Positions 35,528 to 44,097 of a stretch of 64,000 nt of DNA are shown piece by piece (the first letter of the stretch is position 1; the number at the start of each line of letters is the position of its first letter). The translations under genes were made by a program, and so were the position numbers. The stretch comes from Rhizobiaceae bacterium (lineage in GTDB: Bacteria; Pseudomonadota; Alphaproteobacteria; Rhizobiales; Rhizobiaceae). The stretch lies in the NCBI GenBank assembly GCA_028281105.1, contig JANQKQ010000002.1, forward strand, positions 62,001-126,000, in the 5' to 3' direction. The notes under the pieces are model-generated. The model saw nothing but the letters and a program-made list of their open reading frames with translations. It had not been told where the DNA came from and made no database searches.

Positions 35528-36376
35528 TTAGTTGCCGCGCTCGTACGACAGCCTGATCAGTTTGGCCGGGTCACTTTCCAGCAATCCCGCTTCGCCGACA
35601 ACCGCCTGCAGGCCGCCGAAATTGTCCAGCACCGGCGAGTTCAACCCGGCCGACGCGATCATCTGCCGGAAGACGTCGTTGTCCTTGAAGGCAGCCTTCA
35701 GGGCAAAGCCGACTTCATCTTCCTCGCCCAGCACCTTGGCGATCCGGTCCGCGATCAGCGGCATGCCCGCCGGGCCGCCGCACAAGATGCGCAAGGCCGT
35801 TTCAAGCGGCAGGCCGGCCCGCTTGGCGAGCGGCAGCAGATCGTACAGACCGGCCAGATAGGCCTGAACCATTCCGTTGTTGATGGCCTTCATCACCAGC
35901 CCGGTGCCGAGCGGTCCCACATGCATGATGCGGCGGGAAATCGCGGCAAGGCTGGCGCGTGCGCGGGCGGCGGAAGCCTCGTCGCCGCCAAGGAAGATCC
36001 CGCACTTTCCCGCCACAACCAACTCCGGTCCGCCGGAAATCGGAGCATCGACCGCGCTGGCGCCCTGTTGCGCGATGCGTTCGCTGCGGCTGTTCAGAAG
36101 ATCGGGCGTCACCGTGCTGGTCTCGATGATCTGCATGCCCTGCAGATCAAGCGCTACAAGCGCGTCGAGCACCTCTGCCACCGCTTCGTTGCCGAACAGA
36201 CTCAGGACCAGCGTGTCGCTTTCCTCCACCAGGGCCTCGATGTGCGGCGCGGCCGGTATTCCTTCCACGGCGCGGCCGCTGCGGGTCCATCCCCTGACCG
36301 AAACTCCCTGCGCCGCGAAGCGTTGCGCAATGGCGCTTCCCATGCGGCCCAATCCGATGACGCCGATCCGTTCCAA
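35528..36376 (-). CDS. 3-hydroxyisobutyrate dehydrogenase-like oxidoreductase
   Basis: A 282-residue beta-hydroxyacid dehydrogenase. The Rossmann start GVIGLGRMGSAIAQRF is at the N-terminus, the substrate-binding block is DAPISGGPE, and the catalytic lysine lies in MKAINNGMVQ. I chose the TTG at 36376 because GGAG is seven bases upstream and it gives the family N-terminus (MERIGVIGLG); the frame is open to a TTG at 36400. Substrate not predictable beyond a small 3-hydroxy acid. Confidence 0.85.
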   Translation of the reverse strand: MERIGVIGLGRMGSAIAQRFAAQGVSVRGWTRSGRAVEGIPAAPHIEALVEESDTLVLSLFGNEAVAEVLDALVALDLQGMQIIETSTVTPDLLNSRSERIAQQGASAVDAPISGGPELVVAGKCGIFLGGDEASAARARASLAAISRRIMHVGPLGTGLVMKAINNGMVQAYLAGLYDLLPLAKRAGLPLETALRILCGGPAGMPLIADRIAKVLGEEDEVGFALKAAFKDNDVFRQMIASAGLNSPVLDNFGGLQAVVGEAGLLESDPAKLIRLSYERGN

Positions 36377-36583
36377 GACACTTCTCCCCACCAGTCCCAA
36401 GGCACCGCCGTCACTGCGATCGGGACAAACGCACCCACCGGACTTCTATAGCCGATCCGATGCCGCAGATCGCCTGTAGCCGTCGTCCGCACGGAGAATT
36501 TTGCAGGTTCGCGGTGCGGGTAAACCAAGCCGCCGTTCCGTCGTTGAGATCGAATGGCCGCTCAATCACCGGCAGGCATCGGC

Positions 36584-36976
36584 CTAATCCTCGGCGCGGT
36601 CGGCGCTTTCGCGGTCGCGCTCGTATCGTCTCATGCCGGGAAACCGGGGCAGCCAGGCCTCGCGACGAACGACCCAGCTTTCGTAGGTCGGCTTCAACTG
36701 GCCGGGATCGTCAAGAGAGCCCAGATGCACTTCGACCTCATCGCCGCTGCGGGCGAACACCGACGAGCCGCAACGCGGGCAGAAGTGCCGCCCATCATAA
36801 TCGCGTGTCTCGCCTTCAACCGTCACCGCATCGGCGGGGAATATCGCGGCGGCATAGAACAGCGCCCCATGGTGCTTGCGGCAGTCGAGACAATGGCAAA
36901 GACCGACCCGGTACGGTCGGCCCGCCGCCGCAATTCGAACATCGCCGCAAAGGCAGCCTCCGGTGAACCTGTCCAT
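36584..36976 (-). CDS. GFA-family (glutathione-dependent formaldehyde-activating-like) protein
   Basis: A 130-residue zinc protein of the GFA/CENP-V fold. Zinc-binding cysteines are seen in GGCLCGDV (residues 6-13), CHCLDCRKHHG (about 27-37) and CPRCGSSVF. Most family members are not formaldehyde enzymes, so only the fold and zinc sites are claimed. A second GFA protein is at 45941. Confidence 0.9.
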   Translation of the reverse strand: MDRFTGGCLCGDVRIAAAGRPYRVGLCHCLDCRKHHGALFYAAAIFPADAVTVEGETRDYDGRHFCPRCGSSVFARSGDEVEVHLGSLDDPGQLKPTYESWVVRREAWLPRFPGMRRYERDRESADRAED

Positions 36977-37040
36977 GATGCGTCTTCCCTCGGCTTGCAG
37001 CCCGCCGCGCGTGGGTGTTTCGGCTTCCGCGGCACGCTTG

Positions 37041-38120
37041 TCAGTCCATCTGGTAACCCGGGGTGGACTGGGAGATCGCGATCTCCTCGTCGCTCATGTC
37101 CTCGACGATGTCCTCGAAAAGCGGTGTCGTCAGATAGCGTTCTCCGGTGTCGGGAAGCATGCACAGGATCGACGAACCGGGATCCGCCTTTTCTGCGATC
37201 TGCATGGCGGCGGCGAACGTGGCGCCACCGGAAATTCCGGTGAAGATGCCTTCGCGGCCGGCCAGTTTCTTCGCCCATTCCACGCCCAGGGCGCCCGGAA
37301 TCGGCCGCAGATCGTCGTAGTACTGATTATCGATCGCCTCCTGAAGCACGGCCGGGATGAAGTCCGGCGTCCAGCCCTGGATCGGATGAGGCTCGAAGGC
37401 GGGGTGGCTGGCCGCCGGCGCCCCATCTTCACCGCGCTCCTGAACATGGCCGCTGCCTAGAAGCGCGGCATTGGCCGGCTCGGCGAGTACAATGCGTGTG
37501 TCCGGCCGCTCCCGCCTCAGCACCCGACCCACCCCGGCCAGCGTGCCGCCCGTGCCGTACCCGGTGACAAAATAGTCCAGACGGTGGTCTTTGAAATCGG
37601 CAAGGATTTCGCGCGCCGTCGTCGCTTCGTGGATTTCGGCGTTCGCCGCCGTTTCGAACTGCCGGGCCAGCAGCCAGCCATGTGCCTCGGCCAGTTCTAC
37701 GGCCTTGCGATACATGCCGAAGCCCTTCTCAGCGCGCGGGGTCAGCACAACCCTGGCGCCCAGCATGCGCATCAGCCGGCGGCGCTCGATGGAGAAGCTG
37801 TCGGCCATGGTCACCACCAGCGGATAGCCTTTCTGGGCGCACACCATCGCCAGACCGATGCCGGTGTTGCCGCTTGTCGCCTCGACAACGGTCTGGCCGG
37901 GTTCGAGCTTGCCCGAACGTTCGGCGGCTTCGATGATGTTCAATGCGAGCCTGTCCTTGACCGAACCGGCAGGGTTGAATGCCTCGAACTTGACGAAGAT
38001 ATCCAAGCCCTCGGCGCCAAGATTGTTGACGCGGATCGTCGGCGTGTTGCCGACAGTGTCCAGGATGCTGTCGAAACGGCGGCCAAGTCCTTCGGTGGTT
38101 CTAGGTTTTCCGGTGGTCAT
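37041..38120 (-). CDS. cysK: Cysteine synthase A
   Basis: A PLP enzyme of about 359 residues that makes cysteine from O-acetylserine and sulfide. The PLP lysine is in FNPAGSVKDRLAL (about residue 55), the substrate loop is TSGNTGIGLA, the phosphate-binding region is TGYGTGGTLAGVG, and GISGGATFAAA is near the end. The C-terminal half has an insertion with GSGHVQERGEDGAP. The start is the ATG at 38120 with AGGAAA upstream; the open frame beyond is not used. It follows the NTF2-like gene by about 70 bases. Confidence 0.94.
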   Translation of the reverse strand: MTTGKPRTTEGLGRRFDSILDTVGNTPTIRVNNLGAEGLDIFVKFEAFNPAGSVKDRLALNIIEAAERSGKLEPGQTVVEATSGNTGIGLAMVCAQKGYPLVVTMADSFSIERRRLMRMLGARVVLTPRAEKGFGMYRKAVELAEAHGWLLARQFETAANAEIHEATTAREILADFKDHRLDYFVTGYGTGGTLAGVGRVLRRERPDTRIVLAEPANAALLGSGHVQERGEDGAPAASHPAFEPHPIQGWTPDFIPAVLQEAIDNQYYDDLRPIPGALGVEWAKKLAGREGIFTGISGGATFAAAMQIAEKADPGSSILCMLPDTGERYLTTPLFEDIVEDMSDEEIAISQSTPGYQMD

Positions 38121-38193
38121 CGGGTTTCCTTGGATGGGTTGGAGGCGCCGGCTACCGTTCGTCGTCAACGGCGCTGGCGAGCTTGCTTGACTA

Positions 38194-38652
38194 CTAGGCC
38201 GGTGTCCAGAACTCCGCTTCCGTTTCCGACGATTGCGCCGGGTCGTGATAGCCCTCCAGCGGCTGCCAGAGCGCGTTGACGATCTTCCAGCCGTCCCGCC
38301 CGAACCTGCCCAGTTGCAGGCAGTCCCAGAAGTCCCGCGATTTGCACGCGGCCATGGCCATGTCGCGCCACAGATGGACGATCTCCACCTCCACATGCGC
38401 CTCGCCGGCGTCCCGTCCGCCGCCATTGGCGGTCAGCCGCACCATGCGATCGGCTGTCGTCAAGATGGGCTCGCCGACGGTCAATACGTCGTCGCAAAAC
38501 GGATCGCGGATGATCGTGCGTTTCGACAGGGCGGGGTGAAGCGCGCGGCGCATGCGTACCGCGTCGGCCGTATACCACCCCTCGGCGTAGTCGAGCACGC
38601 AGGCGGTGATTGCTTCGATGTCGGCGGTGCGGCTTTGGTCGACATGGGTCAT
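38194..38652 (-). CDS. NTF2-like protein (lumazine-binding-type)
   Basis: A 152-residue protein with a cone-shaped NTF2-like fold pattern: VLDYAEGWYTADAVRMRRALHPAL at residues 19-42, conserved tryptophans and HLWRDMAMAACKS near 93-105, then DGWKIVNALWQPL. Members bind or transform small molecules, or have no known activity. It is 22 bases after the hydrolase-glycosyltransferase gene, so it may help that pathway. Confidence 0.75.
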   Translation of the reverse strand: MTHVDQSRTADIEAITACVLDYAEGWYTADAVRMRRALHPALSKRTIIRDPFCDDVLTVGEPILTTADRMVRLTANGGGRDAGEAHVEVEIVHLWRDMAMAACKSRDFWDCLQLGRFGRDGWKIVNALWQPLEGYHDPAQSSETEAEFWTPA

Positions 38653-38674
38653 TCGCTGCGTCCTTGCTCTTGGG

Positions 38675-40759
38675 TCAGATCAAATCGGCCAGCATCCTCG
38701 CCGCACGCGCAGCGCCGTCGGCCGCGACCGGCAGGGCGACACGGGGGCTTTTGAGTTCCGCCACCATGGCCTCGGCGATCTGGTCGGGATCGCTTTGCGA
38801 GAAGATCATCTTGCGCCCGGCATTGTAGCGTTCGAGCCGGCTGGCGACGTGGAAGTTCTGCTCAAAGTGGTTGCGCAGCGGAAAATAGAGGAAGGGGGTG
38901 CCGGCCGCCGTCAGCTCCATGCAGGTGGTCAGCCCGCCCTGGACCAGCGCCAGGTCACAGGCCGCCAGGTGCCGGTCGAGATCGGGCACGAAGGCGCGCA
39001 TCTCGACGCCGTCGGGCACGTCGAAGGCGAGCGGGTCCAGACGCGGCCCGGCCACCACGATCATCCGCAACTCGGGTATCAGCTTCTTGGCGGTCGGGAA
39101 CGCGGCCAGGATGCGCGCGATCAGCGCCGCGCCGACGCCCGAACCGCCGACGGAAACGATGCACACCTTTCGCCCGTCATCGTAGCCAAACCGGTTTCGC
39201 AGATCGTCGCGGCTGCCGAATTGCGAGGGGTGCCGGCCGATGATGTAGTCGGAAAACTCGAAGTGCTTCGGCACCCATTCGCGCATATGGGGCAGGCCGG
39301 CGCCGAAGCTTTCGTTGACGATGTCGTCGCGCGTGCCCACGAAGATCGCCCGGTCGCGCACGCCGGGGTTTGTTTCCACGTGTTCGATCATCTCGGCATT
39401 GTAGTCGGTGGTCAGATACGCCTCGCGCGGGCCGTTTTCGGCAAACGGCACCCAGCCGACGAAGTCGGTCAGCCAGGCCACCGGCGCCTTCTTCAGGTCC
39501 GGGTGCTCGTGCCAGTAGTGATCGACGTCCCAGGCCTCGTCCGCGATCACCAGGTCGTAGGGCTCCTCCTCCAGGATCTCCTGGAACACCATGAAGTTCT
39601 TGATCAGGATCTCGTCCATCGAGCGGATCGCCTGGAAGGCGTTCAGGTCATGCTCGCCGCTCTCGGCCTCGATGTGGGCGCTTTCGTTGGCGAGCAGGCG
39701 GCTGGCGGGGTGGATGGATTCCTCGTTTGCCTGCAGAAACCGCGTGACCGGGTCCTGCGCCAGCCAGTCGACCGTCAGGCCCGGATGCAGCTTGCTCAGC
39801 TCGCGGGTCACCGCCAGATCGCGCCGGGCGTGGCCCAGCCCGATAGGCGACGAGAGGTACAGCACGCGCGTGGCGCCGTTCGCCTTTCGGCGTACCGGCT
39901 TGTGGGTGCCCAGATGCCTGGCCAGGAAGTCGCGCATCAGCGTGTTGATAAGGGCTGGGAACCGGGCGTGCGGCGCGTGGCCGACGTCGGGCAGCAGATG
40001 CAATTCGCCGCCGGTCAGTTCCGCGATCCGCTGCGAGCCCTGATACGGCGTGACTTTATCCGCCAGCCCGTGGATGAGCAGCGACGGGCATTGCAGGCCC
40101 GTATAGGTAGCTTCCGTGATTGGGACACCGTGTTCGATGCGGGTCTGCTGGGTATTGATCAGCATCTCCGCATCGCCTTGGGCGGCCCAGCCCACCGCGT
40201 CCTCGTGCTGCTTGGTCGAATGCGGCTCGGAATGAACCCGGTTGAGGAACCAGTCGCAAAAGCCGGCATAGTCCTTGCGCCAATAGCCGTAGGTGAACTT
40301 GCCTTCGTCGGCTGTGTCTTCCGACTGAACGTTCTTCCTGAAATCCAATGGCTCGACGATCGGCGTCCAGGCGCCGAAGGATACCGCCGCCACGACCCGT
40401 TCCGGCATGCGCGAAGCGGCGGCGAAGGCAATCGCGCCAGAAAAGGAAAAGCCGCATAAAACCGCCTTCTCGGTACCGGTGGCGTCCATGATGGCGCGAA
40501 CGTCCTCGATCAGGTTTTCGACCGAGTAGCTTTCCGGATCGTCGGGCCGGTCCGACTTGCCGTTGCCTCGCGGGTCGTATGTCACAACGCGAAAATGCTC
40601 GGCGAAGTAGGGAACCTGCGCCTTGTAGCCGCGCGAATGGATGATCGCCCATGTGGGCACGAAGATGATCGTGTGCTCGCCTTCGCCATAGATCTCGTAG
40701 TGCAGGTTGACGCCGTCGCGGTCGACGGTCCCGGTGGTATGAGGCAGTTTCGCGCGCAT
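38675..40759 (-). CDS. Alpha/beta-hydrolase fused to a GT-B glycosyltransferase
   Basis: A 694-residue two-domain protein. Residues 10-285 are an alpha/beta-hydrolase with a candidate triad S105 (GFSFSG), D234 (GLADKV) and H261 (DVGHAPH). Residues 296-694 are a GT-B glycosyltransferase of the MGT/UGT kind: SSPIGLGHARR (303-313), VSVGGSG (536-542) and the donor-site region LVQGGLTTCMELTAAGTPF (605-623). The predicted job is coupled hydrolysis and glycosylation of one small molecule, or glycosylation of a product released by the hydrolase. It lies three bases after a TetR regulator and 22 bases before an NTF2-like gene. The exact substrate is unknown. Confidence 0.88.
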   Translation of the reverse strand: MRAKLPHTTGTVDRDGVNLHYEIYGEGEHTIIFVPTWAIIHSRGYKAQVPYFAEHFRVVTYDPRGNGKSDRPDDPESYSVENLIEDVRAIMDATGTEKAVLCGFSFSGAIAFAAASRMPERVVAAVSFGAWTPIVEPLDFRKNVQSEDTADEGKFTYGYWRKDYAGFCDWFLNRVHSEPHSTKQHEDAVGWAAQGDAEMLINTQQTRIEHGVPITEATYTGLQCPSLLIHGLADKVTPYQGSQRIAELTGGELHLLPDVGHAPHARFPALINTLMRDFLARHLGTHKPVRRKANGATRVLYLSSPIGLGHARRDLAVTRELSKLHPGLTVDWLAQDPVTRFLQANEESIHPASRLLANESAHIEAESGEHDLNAFQAIRSMDEILIKNFMVFQEILEEEPYDLVIADEAWDVDHYWHEHPDLKKAPVAWLTDFVGWVPFAENGPREAYLTTDYNAEMIEHVETNPGVRDRAIFVGTRDDIVNESFGAGLPHMREWVPKHFEFSDYIIGRHPSQFGSRDDLRNRFGYDDGRKVCIVSVGGSGVGAALIARILAAFPTAKKLIPELRMIVVAGPRLDPLAFDVPDGVEMRAFVPDLDRHLAACDLALVQGGLTTCMELTAAGTPFLYFPLRNHFEQNFHVASRLERYNAGRKMIFSQSDPDQIAEAMVAELKSPRVALPVAADGAARAARMLADLI

Positions 40760-40762
40760 GTG

Positions 40763-41380
40763 CTAACGCTCCCCTTGTTGATCTTCCATGGCGGTAAGTG
40801 TGTCGCCGACCTGGCGCAACGCATCGCGCACCGAATGGATGCGCTCCTCATAGCCGAGCAGGATCAGCGCCTCGGCGCCGATGAAGGCGGCTGCGATCAG
40901 CGCGGCCATGGATTGTGGCGTGAACGGGACCATAGCGCCGTGTTCGGCGAAGGCTTCGCGCGAAAGCCCGCTCAGCAGTTCGTGCCATCGGCCGAGCGCG
41001 CTACGCACGGCATCGCCGATGCGCGGGTTGGACCAGCCGGCCGCGATCAGCTCCTGCAGGACGCGCACATATCCCGAAGACAGATCCTCCTCCAGATAGT
41101 CGCAGGCCAGAAACCACTTCTGCGACACGCTGAGATCGCGGTTGGAGAACGTCTCGCTCTGCCGCTCGATCAACCCGTCGTTGAGGTGCTGGAACAGGGC
41201 GAGGATCATGCCCTCCTTCGAACCGAAGTGGTACTGGATCTGGCTCATCTGCGTGCCGGCGGCTTCGGCGACCCGCCGCGTGGACAGGCCCGAAAAACCG
41301 TCCCGGATCAGCACGTGGCGGGCAGCCTCCAGCAGTTCATGCTTCGTTTGTTCAACGCGCTCGGCGGAAACTCGGGCCAC
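40763..41380 (-). CDS. TetR-family transcriptional regulator
   Basis: A 205-residue regulator with an N-terminal HTH (VLIRDGFSGLSTRRVAEAAG and MSQIQYHFGSKEGMI at about residues 23-58) and a ligand-binding C-terminal domain. It starts at a GTG (41380) with GGAGG six bases upstream. Three bases after it starts the hydrolase-glycosyltransferase gene, so it probably autoregulates that operon through the palindrome at 41408-41419. Its effector is likely a substrate of the fusion enzyme. Confidence 0.9.
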   Translation of the reverse strand: MARVSAERVEQTKHELLEAARHVLIRDGFSGLSTRRVAEAAGTQMSQIQYHFGSKEGMILALFQHLNDGLIERQSETFSNRDLSVSQKWFLACDYLEEDLSSGYVRVLQELIAAGWSNPRIGDAVRSALGRWHELLSGLSREAFAEHGAMVPFTPQSMAALIAAAFIGAEALILLGYEERIHSVRDALRQVGDTLTAMEDQQGER

Positions 41381-41724
41381 GGGAAACCTCCATGGCGATT
41401 AATTAAATCGTTCGAACGAATAAATCAATAGGAGAACCACCGCTGCCGAAACTCCGTTCGCCGCCGCCACACACATATGAGCCGGTCGATGCATCTGTTC
41501 GGCGGCAGGGGCGGTGTGGCCCTTTTGTCACGCCCGGATTCAATTCCTGGCGCGTGCACAAGTTATCCACAGCAAAACCACATGCGATCCACGACAGATG
41601 GCGGCGAATCAGCTTTTGATTCAAACAGTTATCGTGGTAGCTGGAAACAGCACTGTTACGGTTGCGTCTTGGCGTTTCTGAACGGCCCACCTGAAGGGCC
41701 GACGGTCAACAGCAGGGGGTTGCC
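41381..41724. other. Intergenic region between tetR-type and outer-membrane protein genes
   Basis: About 345 bases with no gene. It contains the TetR-type palindrome at 41408-41419, a single DnaA-box-like TTATCCACA at 41563-41571, and a small hairpin GAATCA-gcttt-TGATTC at 41606-41622. No more origin-like boxes were found. Confidence 0.55.
41408..41419. promoter_or_regulatory. Palindrome, probable TetR operator
   Basis: TCGTTCGAACGA, a perfect 12-base palindrome in an AT-rich stretch 28 bases upstream of the TetR start. Typical in form for a TetR-family binding site. Confidence 0.65.
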
Positions 41725-42831
41725 GTGGCTATTGCTTGCCGCATTCCATTTCTCGTGGTCGTTTCGACATGTCTGCTTGGCATAACGCCTGCCCATGCGC
41801 AGGAGCCGCCGGCGGGCGAAGGCTCCATGCATTTGGGCGATGCGATCATCACCTTAGGCGCCGGTGGGACGATCCTCACCCTGCCCGACGTAAACTTCAA
41901 CTATCGCACGACGGGCGGGTTCAACCAGGTCTTCACCGACGTGCTGCAGAACAACGAGATCGACGACGAAGTCGGCTGGAACTTCGACGGCAGCGTGGAA
42001 ATTCCGCTGTACCCGCTGAGCGGCGGATATAAAAGCATCGTGCTCAGCGGCTTCACCGCGAGCTTCGAGGACACCGACGCGCTCGAATGCCATTCGACCA
42101 ACACAAGCCTGTGTAGATGGACGAACATCATCGATCATCCCACCCAGTCCAACTCCATCTTCGTGTCGGCCGGGTTCGACCTGCATACCACGACGAGGCG
42201 GGAGGTCGACTACTGGGGCGGGGCCCTTGAGGGCAGGTGGTATCAGTATCCCGGCGGCGTGGATTATACGATGCCGGGCTACGGCCAGTATTTCGCGCTG
42301 GGCGTGGATTTGCGGACAATCGATCAGGCGCTGGACATGGACGGCTTCGAGGCCCAGAATCCAAACAAGCGGTTCGAGTATGATGAGAGCCTCGACACAA
42401 GCTATACCGGCGTCTTCGGCGCGTGGGGCACAGACCTGGGGCTGTTTGAGGTTCCGGGCCTTTATTCATCGTTACGCCTGCAGGGCGGCGTCTATCGCGC
42501 GCAGACCGACTATCACGGGAACTACCGCAGTTTCGATGCCGTGAACGACGCCGGCGAGCTTCTGCTGTCGCGCGGCGAGACCGTCCTGATCGGCGGGATC
42601 GGCCTGGAAGTCAGCCAGAAGCTTGGCCCGCGCACCAAGCTGTCGCTGACCGGCGATCTGGAATACATATCCTGGGTCCCCGACATGGCCTACAACAACC
42701 AAGACGCCACCGCCGGCGGCACCACGCCGGGCCCGAATGTTGGCACTTCGATCGGCGGCGATGACGCCCTTTCCATGAGCGTGGGCGTGAAACTGACGAT
42801 CATTCTCGGCCCGGTCCTGACCCACGAATAG
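41725..42831 (+). CDS. Putative outer-membrane beta-barrel protein
   Basis: A 368-residue protein with a signal peptide (hydrophobic residues 5-20, cleavage near AHAQ at 23-26). The mature chain is rich in aromatic and glycine residues arranged in alternating strands, such as NFNYRTTGGF, GWNFDGSVEIPLY, SSLRLQGGVYR and LSMSVGVKLTIILG. The C-terminus lacks a terminal aromatic residue. I do not recognise a specific porin or transporter family. Confidence 0.7.
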   Translation: MAIACRIPFLVVVSTCLLGITPAHAQEPPAGEGSMHLGDAIITLGAGGTILTLPDVNFNYRTTGGFNQVFTDVLQNNEIDDEVGWNFDGSVEIPLYPLSGGYKSIVLSGFTASFEDTDALECHSTNTSLCRWTNIIDHPTQSNSIFVSAGFDLHTTTRREVDYWGGALEGRWYQYPGGVDYTMPGYGQYFALGVDLRTIDQALDMDGFEAQNPNKRFEYDESLDTSYTGVFGAWGTDLGLFEVPGLYSSLRLQGGVYRAQTDYHGNYRSFDAVNDAGELLLSRGETVLIGGIGLEVSQKLGPRTKLSLTGDLEYISWVPDMAYNNQDATAGGTTPGPNVGTSIGGDDALSMSVGVKLTIILGPVLTHE

Positions 42832-42835
42832 CCGC

Positions 42836-43807
42836 TCACCCGCCGGCCGGAAACAGATCCGCCGGCAGGGCGCCGGAAGCAATGGCATAGAGCAGGGCGG
42901 AGACGGTGAGCACGGAAGTCGCCGTAGTCACCAGCACGGCGGCCGTGGCGCGCTCGACCCACACGCCATATTGCTGGGCGATGACGAACACGTTGGTGGC
43001 CGTCGGCAGCGCAGACAGCAGCACGGCGGTGAACACCCAGACAGGGTCGAAATCGCCCATCCAGCTCAACGCCAGATACACCGTCGCCGGGTGGATCACC
43101 AGTTTCATCGGCACGATGTAACCCAGGGCCAGGGGCACGCGGTTGAGCGGGCGCAGCGCCAGGGTGACCCCCATGGCGAACAGCGCGCAGGGCGCTGCGG
43201 CCTGGGCCAGATAGGCGATGAGCTGTTCGACCGGCGCCGGCGGCGCGAAGCCGGCAAAGGCCGCGCCCACGCCGGCGGCGGTGGCCAGAATGAACGGGTG
43301 CAGCACGATGGAGCGGACCACGCCGACCGCCTGGCGCAGCGGCCCCGCCTCGCCCCGGCCCGACACCGCCATCAGCGTCGGCGCGAGCACGAAATGCATC
43401 ACGTTCTCGAAGCAGAAGATCAGCGCCACCGGCACGGCCGCCGGCTCGCCGAGCGCTAAGATCGCCAGCGCCGGCCCCATATAGCCGATATTGCCATAGG
43501 CCCCGGCCAGCCCCTGCACGGTCGCATCGGCGATCCGCGCACGGCTCGCCACCATGCCGATCGCGAAGGTGAGCGCGAATATGGCAAAGGTGACGGAAGT
43601 CGTCACCCCGATGAAATCCCACCGCGCCAGCTGCTCCACCGGCGTCTTAGACAACAGCCGGAAAAACATCGCCGGCAGGGCGAAATACAAAACGAACGTG
43701 TTGAGCCAGCCGAGCGCCTCGAGCGGCTGGCGCGTAATGCGCGCGGCGGCGAAGCCGAACACGATCAGGCCGAACAGCGGGAGGATCAGTCCTAGGATTT
43801 CGGCCAT
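42836..43807 (-). CDS. AEC-family transporter (auxin efflux carrier type)
   Basis: A 323-residue membrane protein with about ten helices in two inverted halves. The start ILGLILPLFGLIVFGFAAARITR and the later ALFAMGVTLALRPLNR / AIASGALPADLF regions are typical of AEC permeases, which move organic acids or similar small molecules. It overlaps nothing and lies convergent to the putative barrel gene. Confidence 0.9.
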   Translation of the reverse strand: MAEILGLILPLFGLIVFGFAAARITRQPLEALGWLNTFVLYFALPAMFFRLLSKTPVEQLARWDFIGVTTSVTFAIFALTFAIGMVASRARIADATVQGLAGAYGNIGYMGPALAILALGEPAAVPVALIFCFENVMHFVLAPTLMAVSGRGEAGPLRQAVGVVRSIVLHPFILATAAGVGAAFAGFAPPAPVEQLIAYLAQAAAPCALFAMGVTLALRPLNRVPLALGYIVPMKLVIHPATVYLALSWMGDFDPVWVFTAVLLSALPTATNVFVIAQQYGVWVERATAAVLVTTATSVLTVSALLYAIASGALPADLFPAGG

Positions 43808-44097
43808 GGTGGGGTGGGTCGGATCGTGAAATTTTCAACGGCAATGAAGTGGCTAGGGTGATAGGCGAGCAGCAACGTGGGTGCAAGGTGTGGGATCGGC
43901 GTGCCAAGATCGAATTGATGGCGATGAGGGGTGAAAGCCGTGTCTTACCCAATGCGGCTGTCGCGTGTGCCCGCTCACGGTCTTGGGCGTTAGCCTTCCG
44001 CCTCCGCCGCCCTTCTCAGTTTTATAGTGGTTCAGCCTACCGCCGAAGCTCCACCCACGGTAAGGTTGACGACAGATGGTTCTTGGGCACGCATAGA

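Noticed and set aside
38606-40459. Long open plus-strand frame (617 codons) opposite the hydrolase-glycosyltransferase gene
   Set aside because: Antisense to a gene with clear domain motifs; no start signal or domain.
41563-41571. Perfect DnaA box TTATCCACA, possible replication origin
   Set aside because: Only one box in the region; there are no neighbouring boxes and no dnaA, parAB or repABC genes here.
43849-44097. N-terminal extension of the AT-rich membrane protein
   Set aside because: This part has a different composition, contains no domain and would place 83 odd residues before a good start at 44098.
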